From Desulfosporosinus hippei DSM 8344 (GTDB taxonomy: Bacteria > Bacillota > Desulfitobacteriia > Desulfitobacteriales > Desulfitobacteriaceae), in the NCBI RefSeq assembly GCF_900100785.1, contig NZ_FNCP01000020.1, positions 1-64,000 of the forward strand: 64,000 bases of DNA, written 5' to 3'. Under the pieces are notes generated by a model. That model saw only the letters and a program-made list of their open reading frames with translations. It was not told the origin of the DNA and did no database searches. Below are positions 35,393 through 43,726 of this stretch, one piece after another; positions within the stretch are counted from its first letter, which is position 1, and the number at the start of each line of letters is the position of its first letter. Made by a program: the position numbers and the translations under genes.

Positions 35393-35619
35393 TTTAGCCT
35401 TCAAACACTTGTGTTGAGCAGGTCTATTGAGTATCAATCATTAGGCCTCTTTTGTGTTCTCTTCGGTTAATGATCAATGACGAATTTTATTAAAAATTCA
35501 CTGCTTGAAAGATACAATAATATTTTACTTAAAGGCCACAATTTGTTCCAACAAATGCTTAAATATCCATGCGGAAAACGCAAAAAGCCGATTTTCCTTA
35601 CTTGCAGGAGAATCAGCTT
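35393..35619. other. spacer between hot-dog gene and toxin relic
   Basis: No recognised gene. It includes the probable transcription end of the 34-35 kb genes. Confidence 0.3.
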
Positions 35620-35945
35620 TTATTTATATATGCCTCTACGATTATCAATAGTCAATATATATACGATTTGTTCCGTATGATTAATTTCGAAAATCACTCT
35701 GTATGTACCGACTCGCAAACGCATTAACTTTTCTTTACCCTTTAAAGGCTTAATATCACCAATCTGTGGCCGAATGACTAAACCGGCTAATGCTTTACGA
35801 ATACGTTCCTGCCTCTCTTAACCGAGCGGCCAACTTTGTAAATTTACTATCACTTGAAACAATACAAAAACCGTCTACATTATTTGAAGATAGAATATCC
35901 ATTGCAGGGATTATTAACGCTAAATCCGAAGCCGCTGCAAATGGC
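35620..35945 (-). pseudogene. chimeric relic: NYN-domain fragment joined to RelE toxin fragment
   Basis: Reading the minus strand from 35945: ASDLALIIPAMDILSSNNVD-GFCIVSSDSKFTKLAARLREAG is a piece of a NYN (LabA-like, PIN-fold) RNase domain, with SSDSKF in place of the usual catalytic SSDSDF. At about 35815 the frame shifts and the peptide becomes QERIRKALAGLVIRPQIGDI, LKGKEKLMRLRVGTYRVIFE, the C-terminal part of a RelE-type toxin, ending at 35620. Both parents are incomplete; the junction is a deletion between two genes. Confidence 0.75.
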
Positions 35946-35954
35946 TTTTGAAAG

Positions 35955-36034
35955 GGAGGTTTGGAAATTCGGGCTATTCCGTCTTTCCGTAAGCTAGCTT
36001 AATCCCCGTTAAAAAGGGCAATTTCGCAAAACCT
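35955..36034. repeat. diverged ~75-bp direct repeat (copy A)
   Basis: Shares TTCCGTCTTTC.GTAAGCT and AGCTTAAT..CCGT.AAAA, then GGGCAAT.TCGC.AAACC with 39468-39540. It includes the palindrome TAAGCTAGCTTA. Substitutions keep a similar peptide on the minus strand (RF.EIA.F.G.-stop), so it may be a gene end. Confidence 0.6.
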
Positions 36035-36321
36035 CGTCACCCACTTCCGCAACGACCTCCCGCCAGAGCTGCACAGGCTGCCGGGCCAATTCTGCCGGAA
36101 CTATCTCCGTTAAACGGATTTGCCTGAATTCACTCCTCCTGATTTTGAGATGCTGGAATATCATATGCAATTTCCAGCAATCTGTCAGGGGGAATTCCCA
36201 GGAGGATAATTACCTGGCACGCAATTATCTTTTTTCCTCTTCAGTTATATTCAGAAATTCCGCAGAAAAGGTCCTCACCGTTTCGATGAGAGCCGAATGA
36301 TTAGGACACAACAGTTCTTAA
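36035..36321. other. spacer with a weak coding-like stretch
   Basis: The minus strand can read QIRLTEIVPAELARQPVQLW and then REVVAEVGDEVLRN, which looks like coding sequence but has no start and no recognised family; probably a relic. Confidence 0.3.
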
Positions 36322-36364
36322 CTAAATTACCCTGGGCTGCTTAGTTCAGCCCAGGGTAATTTAG
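36322..36364. terminator. 18-bp-arm bidirectional terminator
   Basis: Arms 36322-36339 and 36347-36364 are exact complements (CTAAATTACCCTGGGCTG against CAGCCCAGGGTAATTTAG), loop 7. It lies 10 bases past the end of the Rpn pseudogene. Confidence 0.8.
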
Positions 36365-36373
36365 TTTCTGTGG

Positions 36374-36887
36374 TCAATTCATGATTTTCCTAATTTCCTC
36401 TTCACTCAGTCCTGTAGCCTTTATAATCATATCGATTCCCATACCTAGCCTCAGCAAATTTTCTGCCACTTCCAGCTTACCCTTCTCCATGCCCTTTTCT
36501 ATGCCTTTCTCTATACCCTTTTCCATGCCCTTTTCTATGCCTTTCTCTATACCCTTTTCCATGCCTTTTTCCATGCCTTCTGTGATTAGCTTTTCCGCAA
36601 TAGTCATAACGACTTCACTCCTTTCCAAAGAAATCTCTTTAGCTAGCTCGTAGACCGTCCGAAACTCCAAATCATTCCTGGCATTCATGATGTAACGGAT
36701 AAAAGTCTCAAAGTATTCCGGCCCATTGCCTTAGTTTTCCAGCTGATTAAAAGCCATGATAGATTCTTCTAAAGTCTTCAGAAATACCGTGTAGTCCTGT
36801 TCAAAGATGGCCGCCATTAACTCAGTATTAAGCACAACAAGGCTTCCCTGAAACCTCCTAAACCCGTGATTTTGTTTAGCATTATGA
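36374..36887 (-). pseudogene. Rpn-family nuclease relic with in-frame stop and 12-bp minisatellite
   Basis: The frame encodes AIFEQDYTVFLKTLEESIMA-FNQLEN, TAA (36731-36733), then in the same frame GNGPEYFETFIRYIMNARND and ...ERSEVVMTIAEKLITEG, followed by about eight tandem GMEK/GIEK repeats (DNA repeat unit 12 bases, 36479-36580) and the Rpn end motif GLSEEEIRKIMN. The nuclease N terminus is gone; it is replaced at 36888 by a GC-rich DHFR-like gene. Dead by truncation and nonsense. Confidence 0.8.
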
Positions 36888-37433
36888 CTATCCTCCGGAA
36901 AATTCATTCGTACCTTCCGCAGCCTGTTGCACCTCATATTCGAGGAGAAGCATCCCACTGGGATAGGCGCGGTGCCGGACGAGCGCCAAGCGCCGATGTC
37001 CCCCGTGCGGGGAGAGCAACTGCACCCCACCTCCCAGAAGGATCGGTATGATCGCCGGTTCGACCGTATCAACCAGATTCCAGGCGAGAAGTTGGGAGAA
37101 GAGATTTCCTCCGCCGTAGAGCCAGATATCTCGACCAGGTTGCGCACGAAGCTCTCGAACTCGTGCTTCAAGGCCCTCGCTCACGATCTCGACATCAGGA
37201 TGATCCACTGGCCGAAGCGACCGCGAGACGACGATCACTTGCTTTCCGCGAAAACTCTCGCCCGATCCGCGTACGATCTCGTACGTGCGTCGCCCCATCA
37301 GCAACGTGTCGAATTGCGCATACAGCGCCTCAAAGTCGAACGAGGGCTCTGGCGTTATCCAGTTAAAATCATCGTTTGGTCCCGCGATGTAGCCATCCAG
37401 GCTACATGCGACCTGGTATCGCACCCGCCTCAT
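36888..37433 (-). CDS. DHFR/RibD-C-like reductase family protein
   Basis: A 181-residue protein: RRVRYQVACSLDGYIAGPND (DHFR-fold start), DTLLMGRRTYEIV, GKQVIVVSRSL, DIWLYGGGNLFSQLLAWNLV and EPAIIPILLGGGVQL, the RibD C-terminal (dihydrofolate reductase-like) fold that binds NADPH. The real substrate in this family is unclear. GGAGGTGAT precedes ATG 37433. The gene is clearly richer in G+C than its surroundings and sits where the front of the Rpn gene should be, both signs of horizontal insertion. The last residues (QQAAEGTNEFSGG) may come from the junction. Confidence 0.8.
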   Translation of the reverse strand: MRRVRYQVACSLDGYIAGPNDDFNWITPEPSFDFEALYAQFDTLLMGRRTYEIVRGSGESFRGKQVIVVSRSLRPVDHPDVEIVSEGLEARVRELRAQPGRDIWLYGGGNLFSQLLAWNLVDTVEPAIIPILLGGGVQLLSPHGGHRRLALVRHRAYPSGMLLLEYEVQQAAEGTNEFSGG

Positions 37434-37585
37434 ACGATTATCACCTCCAACTTGATTCACTCTTGTCCAACTGAAAGGACCTATGTCGTCAACGTTTTAG
37501 GACTACCGGAGTGCACAATAATTCCGATATAGGTATTATTTACGAAATAGGTTCGCAAATACAGATGGATGTGAATACCACGTGA

Positions 37586-38130
37586 TTACAAATAACGGGG
37601 ATCAGCCCGCGTAAAACTGTCCTCTGAAACATTAAGCAACCGGTCGAGTTCGGCAAGCATGGTGGGTTTATCTGCCGGCAGCTCACCGTTGATCCAGGCA
37701 AAGTTGGAAACATGGTCACTCATAAGCTGACCAGGTGCCCGTAAGTTCTCGACAAGGAGGCGAGTCTCCCTGATTGCGGCATGGGGACTCAGCAGCCGGA
37801 ATTTACCCTGCTGGTATTCTTCACCCAAAGGCGTTCCTTCAGCCGGATTATATGTGCGTAAACGTGTAAAATCCGGGGCGATGGCGTTTAGTACCCGGGC
37901 GCTTTCCAGGGCATGTTCCTGGGAACGCTCATTTCCGCCAATCCCAATTAGTATGTATTCACTCAATTCCATACCCGCTTCTTTCACTTTTCGCCCATTC
38001 TCAATCATCTCTGCCGCCGTAAAACCCTTTTGAATATTCGCCAGCACGATATCGTCTCCACTTTCTACGCCCGCAACCGTTGCAATTCCGCCAAAGTTTT
38101 CTTTCAGCAGTCTAACCGGCTGCTTTTTTA
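37586..38130 (-). pseudogene. radical SAM protein, C-terminal fragment
   Basis: From about 38130 the minus strand reads LLKENFGGIATVAGVESGDD-IVLANIQKGFTAAEMIENGR, then LSEYILIGIGGNERSQEHAL and FTRLRTYNPAEGTPL, the C half of a radical SAM TIM barrel of the HemN/YgiQ-like type (VESGDD.VL..I.KG.T). The N half with CxxxCxxC is missing, so no cluster can be bound. Confidence 0.75.
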
Positions 38131-38178
38131 TTGCCTAAAAACACTGATTTATCTAGTTTAAACTTGCTCAGCAATTAA

Positions 38179-39201
38179 TTAATCTATAAGGTCATTTTGG
38201 AATTTTGAAAGATGCTCGTACGGAAGAATAAGTCTTCCACGGTAGAGGCCGCAACCATCGTTGATAAGGGAATTATTCATTGCCGAAAACATATTTACAT
38301 CCAATTTTGACAATTCAAGCTGCTGCAACATGATACCTCTTTCATATGCATCATCAAAATAAATATTTTCTCCTTTGGGAATTGCATCTCGTTTAACTCT
38401 TTCACTTTCCTGTCGCTTTTCGTAACCTAAATGATTGGCAGGACCAATTTCAGCAAAATCGTCCATTTCTTTGGTACGAAGTTGTACTTCCACATAACAA
38501 CGGGCAATGTTATCATAAAAAGTTATATGCAGCGAACGATAGCCGCTAGACTCTGGATTTGCAACGTAATCTCTATAGTATGGGCTTACGCTCTCTCTTA
38601 ACAAGGGCGATTTTTTCTGACCTATAAATGAAGACAGTTCTGCGGTAAATCCGCGTTCCTCAAGGAAACCAAGCAACTTGTTGGCAACATCATATAGATA
38701 TTTATTTTCTTCATCCGCGCAAATCTCACCTTCTTTTAAATGACATTTGGGAAGAGAAATCACGATTCGGTAGGCAATCAGGTCCCGAAAACAGCTTAAA
38801 TAGTTTTTCAGTTCAGGAAGAGACGGATAATTGCCATGTTTAATATAATACTCGTAAATATATTCTACGATGTATCCGTTAAATTTTGCTTCCGCGCGTA
38901 TCAGAGATTTAATTCGGCCCTTAAAAGTAAAGGCAAGAAAAGGATATTCATTTGCCATAAGTTTATAGAATTCCCGAATCCGCTGAGACTGGGAAGTCAG
39001 GAATTCGTTGTGCTGCAAAAGTTCCGCAATTTGAAGCAGAAAATTACAGTGCAAAAGATCAATCTGATTATGAGTTTCTTTCGCCGACTGTTTCAAATCC
39101 TCAGCATATCTCTGTAATATCTTTAGAACGGTATCGCCTGAGTATAAATAATCATTTAATTTTTTCACAGCTGCACTTTCCTTTCCTGTAAGGTTTTCCA
39201 A
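38179..39201 (-). CDS. RelA/SpoT-domain (p)ppGpp synthetase-like protein
   Basis: A 340-residue protein with an N-terminal helical region (1-125) and a RelA/SpoT synthetase domain (about 135-280): FRDLIAYRIVISLP, YYRDYVANPESSGYRSLHIT, CYVEVQLRTKEMDDFAEIGP and ANHLGYE. The conserved GYRSLH and E.Q.RT..M elements are intact, so nucleotide pyrophosphate transfer is plausible. There is no HD hydrolase domain. It is longer than housekeeping small alarmone synthetases, and the isolated position among mobile debris suggests an accessory synthetase, possibly a toxin or phage-defence type. No antitoxin partner is seen. Start TTG 39201 is uncertain. Confidence 0.78.
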   Translation of the reverse strand: MENLTGKESAAVKKLNDYLYSGDTVLKILQRYAEDLKQSAKETHNQIDLLHCNFLLQIAELLQHNEFLTSQSQRIREFYKLMANEYPFLAFTFKGRIKSLIRAEAKFNGYIVEYIYEYYIKHGNYPSLPELKNYLSCFRDLIAYRIVISLPKCHLKEGEICADEENKYLYDVANKLLGFLEERGFTAELSSFIGQKKSPLLRESVSPYYRDYVANPESSGYRSLHITFYDNIARCYVEVQLRTKEMDDFAEIGPANHLGYEKRQESERVKRDAIPKGENIYFDDAYERGIMLQQLELSKLDVNMFSAMNNSLINDGCGLYRGRLILPYEHLSKFQNDLID

Positions 39202-39278
39202 AACGATATTCCGATTTTCATAGCAATCAAAAGTCTAAATTATTAAAGCGATATTTCCTATTATAAACGAGTGAGTAA

Positions 39279-39467
39279 ATGAATGAGAAGGGATCAAATA
39301 CATTTATGCTGAATCAGCGCGAAGATTTTACTTATCGGCCTTTAAAGGATACAGATTCAAAAATGGTTCCGATACCGGATATAGCTGGGGTTCCAGAGAT
39401 GTAACTTTATTGGTACCAGAAATTGTAGGCGATAAAAGTAGAGATCATTGCAGGCTTGAGCTAATTT
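39279..39467 (+). pseudogene. decayed, internally deleted copy of the SAM methyltransferase gene
   Basis: 39255-39445 matches 45765-45960 (start region, ATG 39279 equals ATG 45789; shared TCAGCGCGAAGATTTTACTT and GAGATGTAACTTTATTGG). After 39446 it jumps to the very end of the parent gene (GCAGGCTTGAGCTAATT, equals 46560-46576). Several substitutions also break the reading frame. A remnant of duplication. Confidence 0.85.
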
Positions 39468-39540
39468 GGAGATTTGGGCTTTTCCGTCTTTCAGTAAGCT
39501 AGCTTAATTTCCGTCAAAACGGGCAATATCGCCAAACCTT
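39468..39540. repeat. diverged ~75-bp direct repeat (copy B)
   Basis: Partner of 35955-36034. It lies directly between the methyltransferase relic and the IS1182-like palindrome. Confidence 0.6.
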
Positions 39541-39545
39541 GAAAT

Positions 39546-39591
39546 GGGCCTGTCGCAAAACGTTTATATATAAACGTTTTGCGACAGGCCC
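39546..39591. repeat. 46-base perfect palindrome, IS1182-like ends
   Basis: Each 23-base arm starts GGGCCTGTCGCAAAACG, which looks like the terminal repeat of IS1182-family elements. It reads as two element ends joined head to head around TATATA. Confidence 0.75.
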
Positions 39592-39599
39592 TAATTTTT

Positions 39600-39715
39600 A
39601 GGAAAAGAGCAAAATAAAGGAACTTCATCTTTTCTTGCATTTTAGCCTCATGGTTTTGGGTGGACTTCCAATTTGGTGCCATCAATAAACACGCTGTTCC
39701 TTCCGAAAAATTAGT
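39600..39715 (-). pseudogene. IS1182-family transposase fragment
   Basis: The minus strand reads NSVFIDGTKLEVHPKP-stop; FIDGTK(L/I)E is a hallmark of IS1182-type transposases. It is only about 35 codons long and lies next to the IS-type palindrome. Confidence 0.6.
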
Positions 39716-39731
39716 GGAAATGAAATTGCTT

Positions 39732-40637
39732 TTAATTGTTTATTTCCAACGCTTTCTTTGCCATCTGTACATATTCTTCAACACCAGATACCATTGCAAA
39801 CTCAGCAATTGAAACCGGATATGCCGCGACCAGTTCAATAATATGCTCTTTCATTTTAGGCCAGTAATAACCTCCAGCTTCTTTATAAGCAATTATTAAA
39901 GCTTCTAGTCCTTCTTCTCCAAAAGCCTTGTAGTTGAAAACAAAGTCATTTGAGATATCTGTAACTTTAGCTTCAGTCCAGTCGATCAATCCAGTCACAT
40001 TAGCCTCTTTATCAATCATAGTATGGCCTGCATGAACATCTCCATGAATCAGTCCAGTTTTCTTTGGCCACATTTCATCATCATTAATCCATGACTGCCA
40101 TCTGTTCCATAGTTTCTCACCTACACCGATTTTTATTTTCACATCATCCATACGCTGCTTCATTGATTTTCTCGCTTCTTCAGGTGTTTGCACTATTAGT
40201 CCAAATTCTGTAGCTTTATCACTAGGTATGCTATGAAGCTCTGCTAACACTCTTCCAAGAGACATGTGAAATGATTCCGGAACATTGTTAATATCTATCT
40301 CCCAAACATAGTTTCCTATATTATGATCAATCGTTCCTGCTGGCACACCATCTAACTTCTTGTATGCTATTAGCTCATCTGTGTAAATAATCCATTTTGG
40401 TGCCTGAAAAGATTTAACATACTGATTAACCAAATCTAATGCTTGTTTTTCTACCCTTGTTCTAGGCATAACATCTTCACGCCTAGGCAATCTAAGAACC
40501 CAATCCATTCCACTTTCATCTTGTGCAAATACAACTTGAAAATCAAGTCCGGATTCATTAAACTGCATTGTTTCTTCCTTTAGAATAAGATTATGTTTTT
40601 TAGCTATTTCAATAACTTGTTTCATATCTGCACTCAT
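39732..40637 (-). CDS. mph: macrolide 2'-phosphotransferase (Mph family)
   Basis: A 301-residue kinase of the aminoglycoside phosphotransferase superfamily that matches Mph enzymes closely: [40 protein letters not shown], catalytic loop [14 protein letters not shown] (Brenner motif HGD), and metal motif [16 protein letters not shown]. Mph enzymes inactivate macrolides such as erythromycin by phosphorylating the 2' hydroxyl, using GTP. Directly downstream of a TetR gene (23-base gap), so induction by its ligand is likely. Which macrolides are substrates cannot be read from the sequence. Confidence 0.88.
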   Translation of the reverse strand: MSADMKQVIEIAKKHNLILKEETMQFNESGLDFQVVFAQDESGMDWVLRLPRREDVMPRTRVEKQALDLVNQYVKSFQAPKWIIYTDELIAYKKLDGVPAGTIDHNIGNYVWEIDINNVPESFHMSLGRVLAELHSIPSDKATEFGLIVQTPEEARKSMKQRMDDVKIKIGVGEKLWNRWQSWINDDEMWPKKTGLIHGDVHAGHTMIDKEANVTGLIDWTEAKVTDISNDFVFNYKAFGEEGLEALIIAYKEAGGYYWPKMKEHIIELVAAYPVSIAEFAMVSGVEEYVQMAKKALEINN

Positions 40638-40660
40638 TCAAATCACTCCGGTCAAAAATT

Positions 40661-41284
40661 TTATTCATAAATTTGCTGCATGCTTTGATACTGAGTAATT
40701 TGATTAGTAACCGCTTCAAAAAGTAACTCTCTAATCTTTTCATAATTATATTGCTGTAAATCACCCTTTTGAGAGCCTATTAATAATGCTGATCTTAAAA
40801 CTCCAGCTATAACACCTGGGTCTTCATAAATAATCTCCTTAGTGTCTTGGCGAGACTTTATAAACTCCATAAGAGGGACAATGCTTCTTAAATGTTCTGA
40901 CCCAACATACTCTGGATTTAACTTTCTAGATACAAGTTTATACTCCTCAATGTCGTAAACCAGCCTTTGAGTTAAAATCTTAGATTCTAGTTCCAAAGCC
41001 ATCATATTTAAGTACATTTTTATAGCTAAACGTATATCTTCAGTAGCTATAACCTTTGGCCAAACCTGCTTTTCAATTTGCTCCCCCTCATGTGCTAACA
41101 ATTCCATATATAGCATTTCTTTTGATTCAAAAAAAATATAAAAAGAACTTTTTGCAATGCCAACTGATGAAGTAATATCCTCAAGAGAAGTACTTTTGAA
41201 GCCTTTAGCTATAAAAAAACGATAGGCAACTTTAAGCAATTCTTCTCGAATTTTTTCTCTTTCCAACTCTGTAAATTTTGCCAT
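40661..41284 (-). CDS. TetR-family repressor of the mph operon
   Basis: A 207-residue TetR regulator: helix-turn-helix in AYRFFIAKGFKSTSLEDITS and SVGIAKSSFYIFFESKEMLY, then a variable ligand domain. It is the first gene of a two-gene unit with mph. A 13-bp inverted repeat 30 bases upstream of its start codon is the probable operator, which implies autorepression and repression of mph. Confidence 0.88.
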   Translation of the reverse strand: MAKFTELEREKIREELLKVAYRFFIAKGFKSTSLEDITSSVGIAKSSFYIFFESKEMLYMELLAHEGEQIEKQVWPKVIATEDIRLAIKMYLNMMALELESKILTQRLVYDIEEYKLVSRKLNPEYVGSEHLRSIVPLMEFIKSRQDTKEIIYEDPGVIAGVLRSALLIGSQKGDLQQYNYEKIRELLFEAVTNQITQYQSMQQIYE

Positions 41285-41312
41285 AACCTAAACTGCCTCC
41301 TTGCCCCACAAA

Positions 41313-41343
41313 CATAAAAACAAATTATTTATTTGTTTTTATG
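41313..41343. promoter_or_regulatory. inverted-repeat operator upstream of tetR-mph
   Basis: CATAAAAACAAAT (41313-41325), spacer TATTT, and its exact complement ATTTGTTTTTATG (41331-41343). It is placed in the promoter region between -30 and -60 from the ATG. Confidence 0.75.
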
Positions 41344-41556
41344 TTAGCATAGAACATTTTGCAAATCAAGTACAGTTATTTATCATCCATCCTATCTCCG
41401 TAACCCAACGCATTCATCTATTCTTTCTCTACTCGACCCTACCCTAATTTTAGTTACATTTTTCACTAAAACTAAACCCTCGATATGTTCCCGCAGACAC
41501 ACATCAAGGGTTTAAGTTGAGTTGATATATTTACTTTTAACCCTTCCAATCAATTC

Positions 41557-41665
41557 CTACACATTAATTCCCAAGATTCTCAACTGTTCATTGAACTTAG
41601 CTTCAAGCTCGGCGATTTCTAGTTTATCTTGCTCTAATTGCTTATTTACTTCATCAAGATCTTAT
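41557..41665 (-). pseudogene. coiled-coil C-terminal relic, possibly of a type I modification subunit
   Basis: The minus strand encodes DEVNKQLEQDKLEIAELEAK-FNEQLRILGINV-stop, a heptad-like tail such as those of HsdM proteins. It lies directly after RhuM, which is often encoded inside type I restriction loci. Identification is weak. Confidence 0.4.
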
Positions 41666-41668
41666 TTT

Positions 41669-42706
41669 TTACATTTTGCCTTTCTCGAAACTATCAACCA
41701 ATCTATCGAAATCTGACTGAAAAAGCCTGTCCTGAGTGACACGGTATTTTTCAAATTCGCTCTCCGCAAATTCTTTGGCAATAGCAGCAGTCACCTTTCC
41801 CGCGTTCTCTAAAACGTCCTTTTCATTGAACTGGAGAAAAGCATTGAGCTTCTTGGCCCAGTCTTCCATAGTCATGGGAATATTTCTTTCCGCTTGGCTT
41901 TCAGCGTAATCGAGATACATCGTAACAAACCGGTCCAATGATTTGATTTCTTTTTCTGTGAGATAGTTTTTGGCAATAGAAACATCGCTTTTTACAATTT
42001 TGCCATACGGCGCATTTTTCCAGGTGGTCAGGCCCATATGATCTTTTGTGTTGTCCGCTCTGTTATAAATGACTTCTGCAGCTGTGCTTCCATGGATCGC
42101 ATAATGCAGTTTGTTTTGAACGGTTTTAAAGAAATCCTTTGTTAACTTTGTATGCGGGTTATAATCGATTGCGGTAGCATAAATATCCGTGATCTTTTGA
42201 TAGAACCTTCTTTCACTGGCCCGGATTTCTCTTATTTCCTCCAGTAAATGCTCGAAATATTCCTCGTTCAAGAAGGTCCCGTTTTTTAATCTTTCTTTAT
42301 CCAAAACATATCCTCGGATGGCGAAAGTACGTAATACGCCGGTAGCCCATTGGCGAAACTGGGTTGCTCTGAGTGAATTCACGCGGTACCCGACTGAAAT
42401 AATGGCGTCAAGGTTGTAAAACTTTGTATTATACTCTTTCCCATCAGCTCCAGTATGTCGGAATTCCCGACATACTGAATTTTTGTCAAGCTCTCCCTCA
42501 TTGAAAATATTTTGCAAATGCTCAGTAATCGTATTTCTACTTTTATCAAAAAGCTCAGCAATCAATTTTTGGGTGAGCCAAACTGTTTCATCTTCAACTC
42601 GAACTTCTATTGTGTTTTCGTTTGCTTGTGAAGTGAATATTAAAAATTCTGCTGTACTATTTCTGATTTGCAGTTTATTCTGGGCTTTTTTCTTATTATC
42701 CTTCAC
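41669..42706 (-). CDS. RhuM-family protein
   Basis: A 345-residue protein of the RhuM (virulence protein) family: VRVEDETVWLTQKLIAELFD, NTITEHLQNIFNEGELDKNS, YNLDAIISVGYRVNSLRATQ and FRQWATGVLRTFAIRGYVLD. C-terminal helical region TMEDWAKKLNAFLQFNEKDV. The N-terminal part resembles a Bro/KilA-like DNA-binding domain. The family is common in type I restriction loci and phage-related islands; its function is unknown. The start is the most upstream ATG of a long frame. Confidence 0.88.
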   Translation of the reverse strand: MKDNKKKAQNKLQIRNSTAEFLIFTSQANENTIEVRVEDETVWLTQKLIAELFDKSRNTITEHLQNIFNEGELDKNSVCREFRHTGADGKEYNTKFYNLDAIISVGYRVNSLRATQFRQWATGVLRTFAIRGYVLDKERLKNGTFLNEEYFEHLLEEIREIRASERRFYQKITDIYATAIDYNPHTKLTKDFFKTVQNKLHYAIHGSTAAEVIYNRADNTKDHMGLTTWKNAPYGKIVKSDVSIAKNYLTEKEIKSLDRFVTMYLDYAESQAERNIPMTMEDWAKKLNAFLQFNEKDVLENAGKVTAAIAKEFAESEFEKYRVTQDRLFQSDFDRLVDSFEKGKM

Positions 42707-42719
42707 AGCAACCCCTCCA

Positions 42720-42984
42720 AATATAGTAAATAATTATCATAACATAATAGTAAAACCAAACATATGTTCAAGTCAACTGCTAACATATATTTGGCCTCAA
42801 AAATTCACTCACACTCATAAATATTTTAATGAAATCCTAACCTTAAATTCAACATCACTTATCGTCAAAAAACAATATATTTCGCAGCGCACCGTTCACG
42901 GGAACATATCCACCGACACACCACAGCCACTCTAACTAAATAACATCTATCTTAATTCAAAATTACTTCAAGCATGTTTAAAAC
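42720..42984. other. AT-rich spacer upstream of rhuM
   Basis: No gene found; presumably holds the rhuM promoter. Confidence 0.35.
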
Positions 42985-43009
42985 GGCTGACCAATCTGCC
43001 TGGTCAGCC
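42985..43009 (-). terminator. terminator GGCTGACCA/TGGTCAGCC
   Basis: Nine-base perfect arms (42985-42993, 43001-43009); on the minus strand TTTTAAAC follows. It lies just past the stop of the relic at 43022-43150. Confidence 0.65.
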
Positions 43010-43021
43010 ATTTTCCTCAGT

Positions 43022-43150
43022 TTAAACCTTCTTGGCTTGGTCCCTGTCTTTCAGGACCTGCTTCAGCCCCTGTTTCGTCATGCCGACAGCATCGTTTTGA
43101 GCCAGAAACTCCTCCCGCTCCTCCTCTGGTAATACCAACAAGAGGACGAC
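43022..43150 (-). pseudogene. C-terminal relic of a DUF3102-like protein
   Basis: The minus strand encodes VLLLVLPEEEREEFLAQNDA-VGMTKQGLKQVLKDRDQAKKV-stop. The LPEEEREEF....D...MT..EL...LKDRDQA pattern resembles DUF3102 proteins of mobile islands. The frame is closed upstream by TAG near 43151. Confidence 0.5.
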
Positions 43151-43161
43151 CTAGGTGTATG

Positions 43162-43189
43162 TCAAATTGGTCACCAGTGACCAATTTGA
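43162..43189. repeat. palindrome TCAAATTGGTCAC/GTGACCAATTTGA
   Basis: Thirteen-base perfect arms with a 2-base centre (CA). It shares its outer CAAATT/AATTTG ends with the palindromes at 50739, 50861 and 54466. Confidence 0.8.
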
Positions 43190-43246
43190 ACTGCTCTGTC
43201 CGTCAAAGAAGTTTGGTCACAACTACAAACTCCGTTTTATTTAGGC

Positions 43247-43425
43247 CTAATCGCCGAAGTCCGCCCAGTTAGCCGGGATGGTTATGGCTTGGGGCGTGAC
43301 TTGGGTTACTGTTCCTGAGATGCTGGCGTGGATGTTGGCTCCCAGGGCGCCTGCCGGGATTTCTCCGATCCGTTGGCCTGCTTCCACTACGTCCCCTTCT
43401 TTGATTACTGCCGCTGCCTCTTGAT
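43247..43425 (-). pseudogene. RnfC/PduS-like C-terminal relic
   Basis: The minus strand encodes EAAAVIKEGDVVEAGQRIGE-IPAGALGANIHASISGTVTQ-VTPQAITIPANWADFGD-stop. The lipoyl-like KEGD.V..GQ.IGE.P.GALGA..HASISG.V is the end of RnfC/PduS electron-transfer proteins. The Fe-S and flavin domains are missing. Confidence 0.7.
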
Positions 43426-43472
43426 GTAGACCCCAGCCAGATTCTGACCTTTAAATGATTATATTGGAAAAG

Positions 43473-43514
43473 AAAAGAGCACTTTCACCATGGCAGCGGT
43501 GAAAGTGCTCTTTT
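43473..43514. terminator. 17-bp-arm bidirectional terminator
   Basis: AAAAGAGCACTTTCACC (43473-43489) pairs with GGTGAAAGTGCTCTTTT (43498-43514), continuing into TTGTTTTC. Confidence 0.85.
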
Positions 43515-43726
43515 TGTTTTCGACTCACTAAAATCGTCGTAGGAATTCCTATTTTGCAGCCAGTAATTAAATTACTTGAAAACGCTTTAAAGCCTCCTTG
43601 GTTACATCAACCTTTTCTAGTGTCGGGCATTTTATCGGCTGTTTTAATACCTCTACTGCATTGGGGTGCGTCATGCATTGACAATCCTAAACCCTTGCTG
43701 GATTTCACTTTCCTTCAAACAATTCC

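Noticed and set aside
36479-36580. Regular short repeats considered as a CRISPR array
   Set aside because: The 12-base units are contiguous with no spacers and encode the GMEK/GIEK linker.
36927-37532. 201-residue plus-strand frame
   Set aside because: Antisense to the GC-rich DHFR-like gene, whose protein has clear family motifs.
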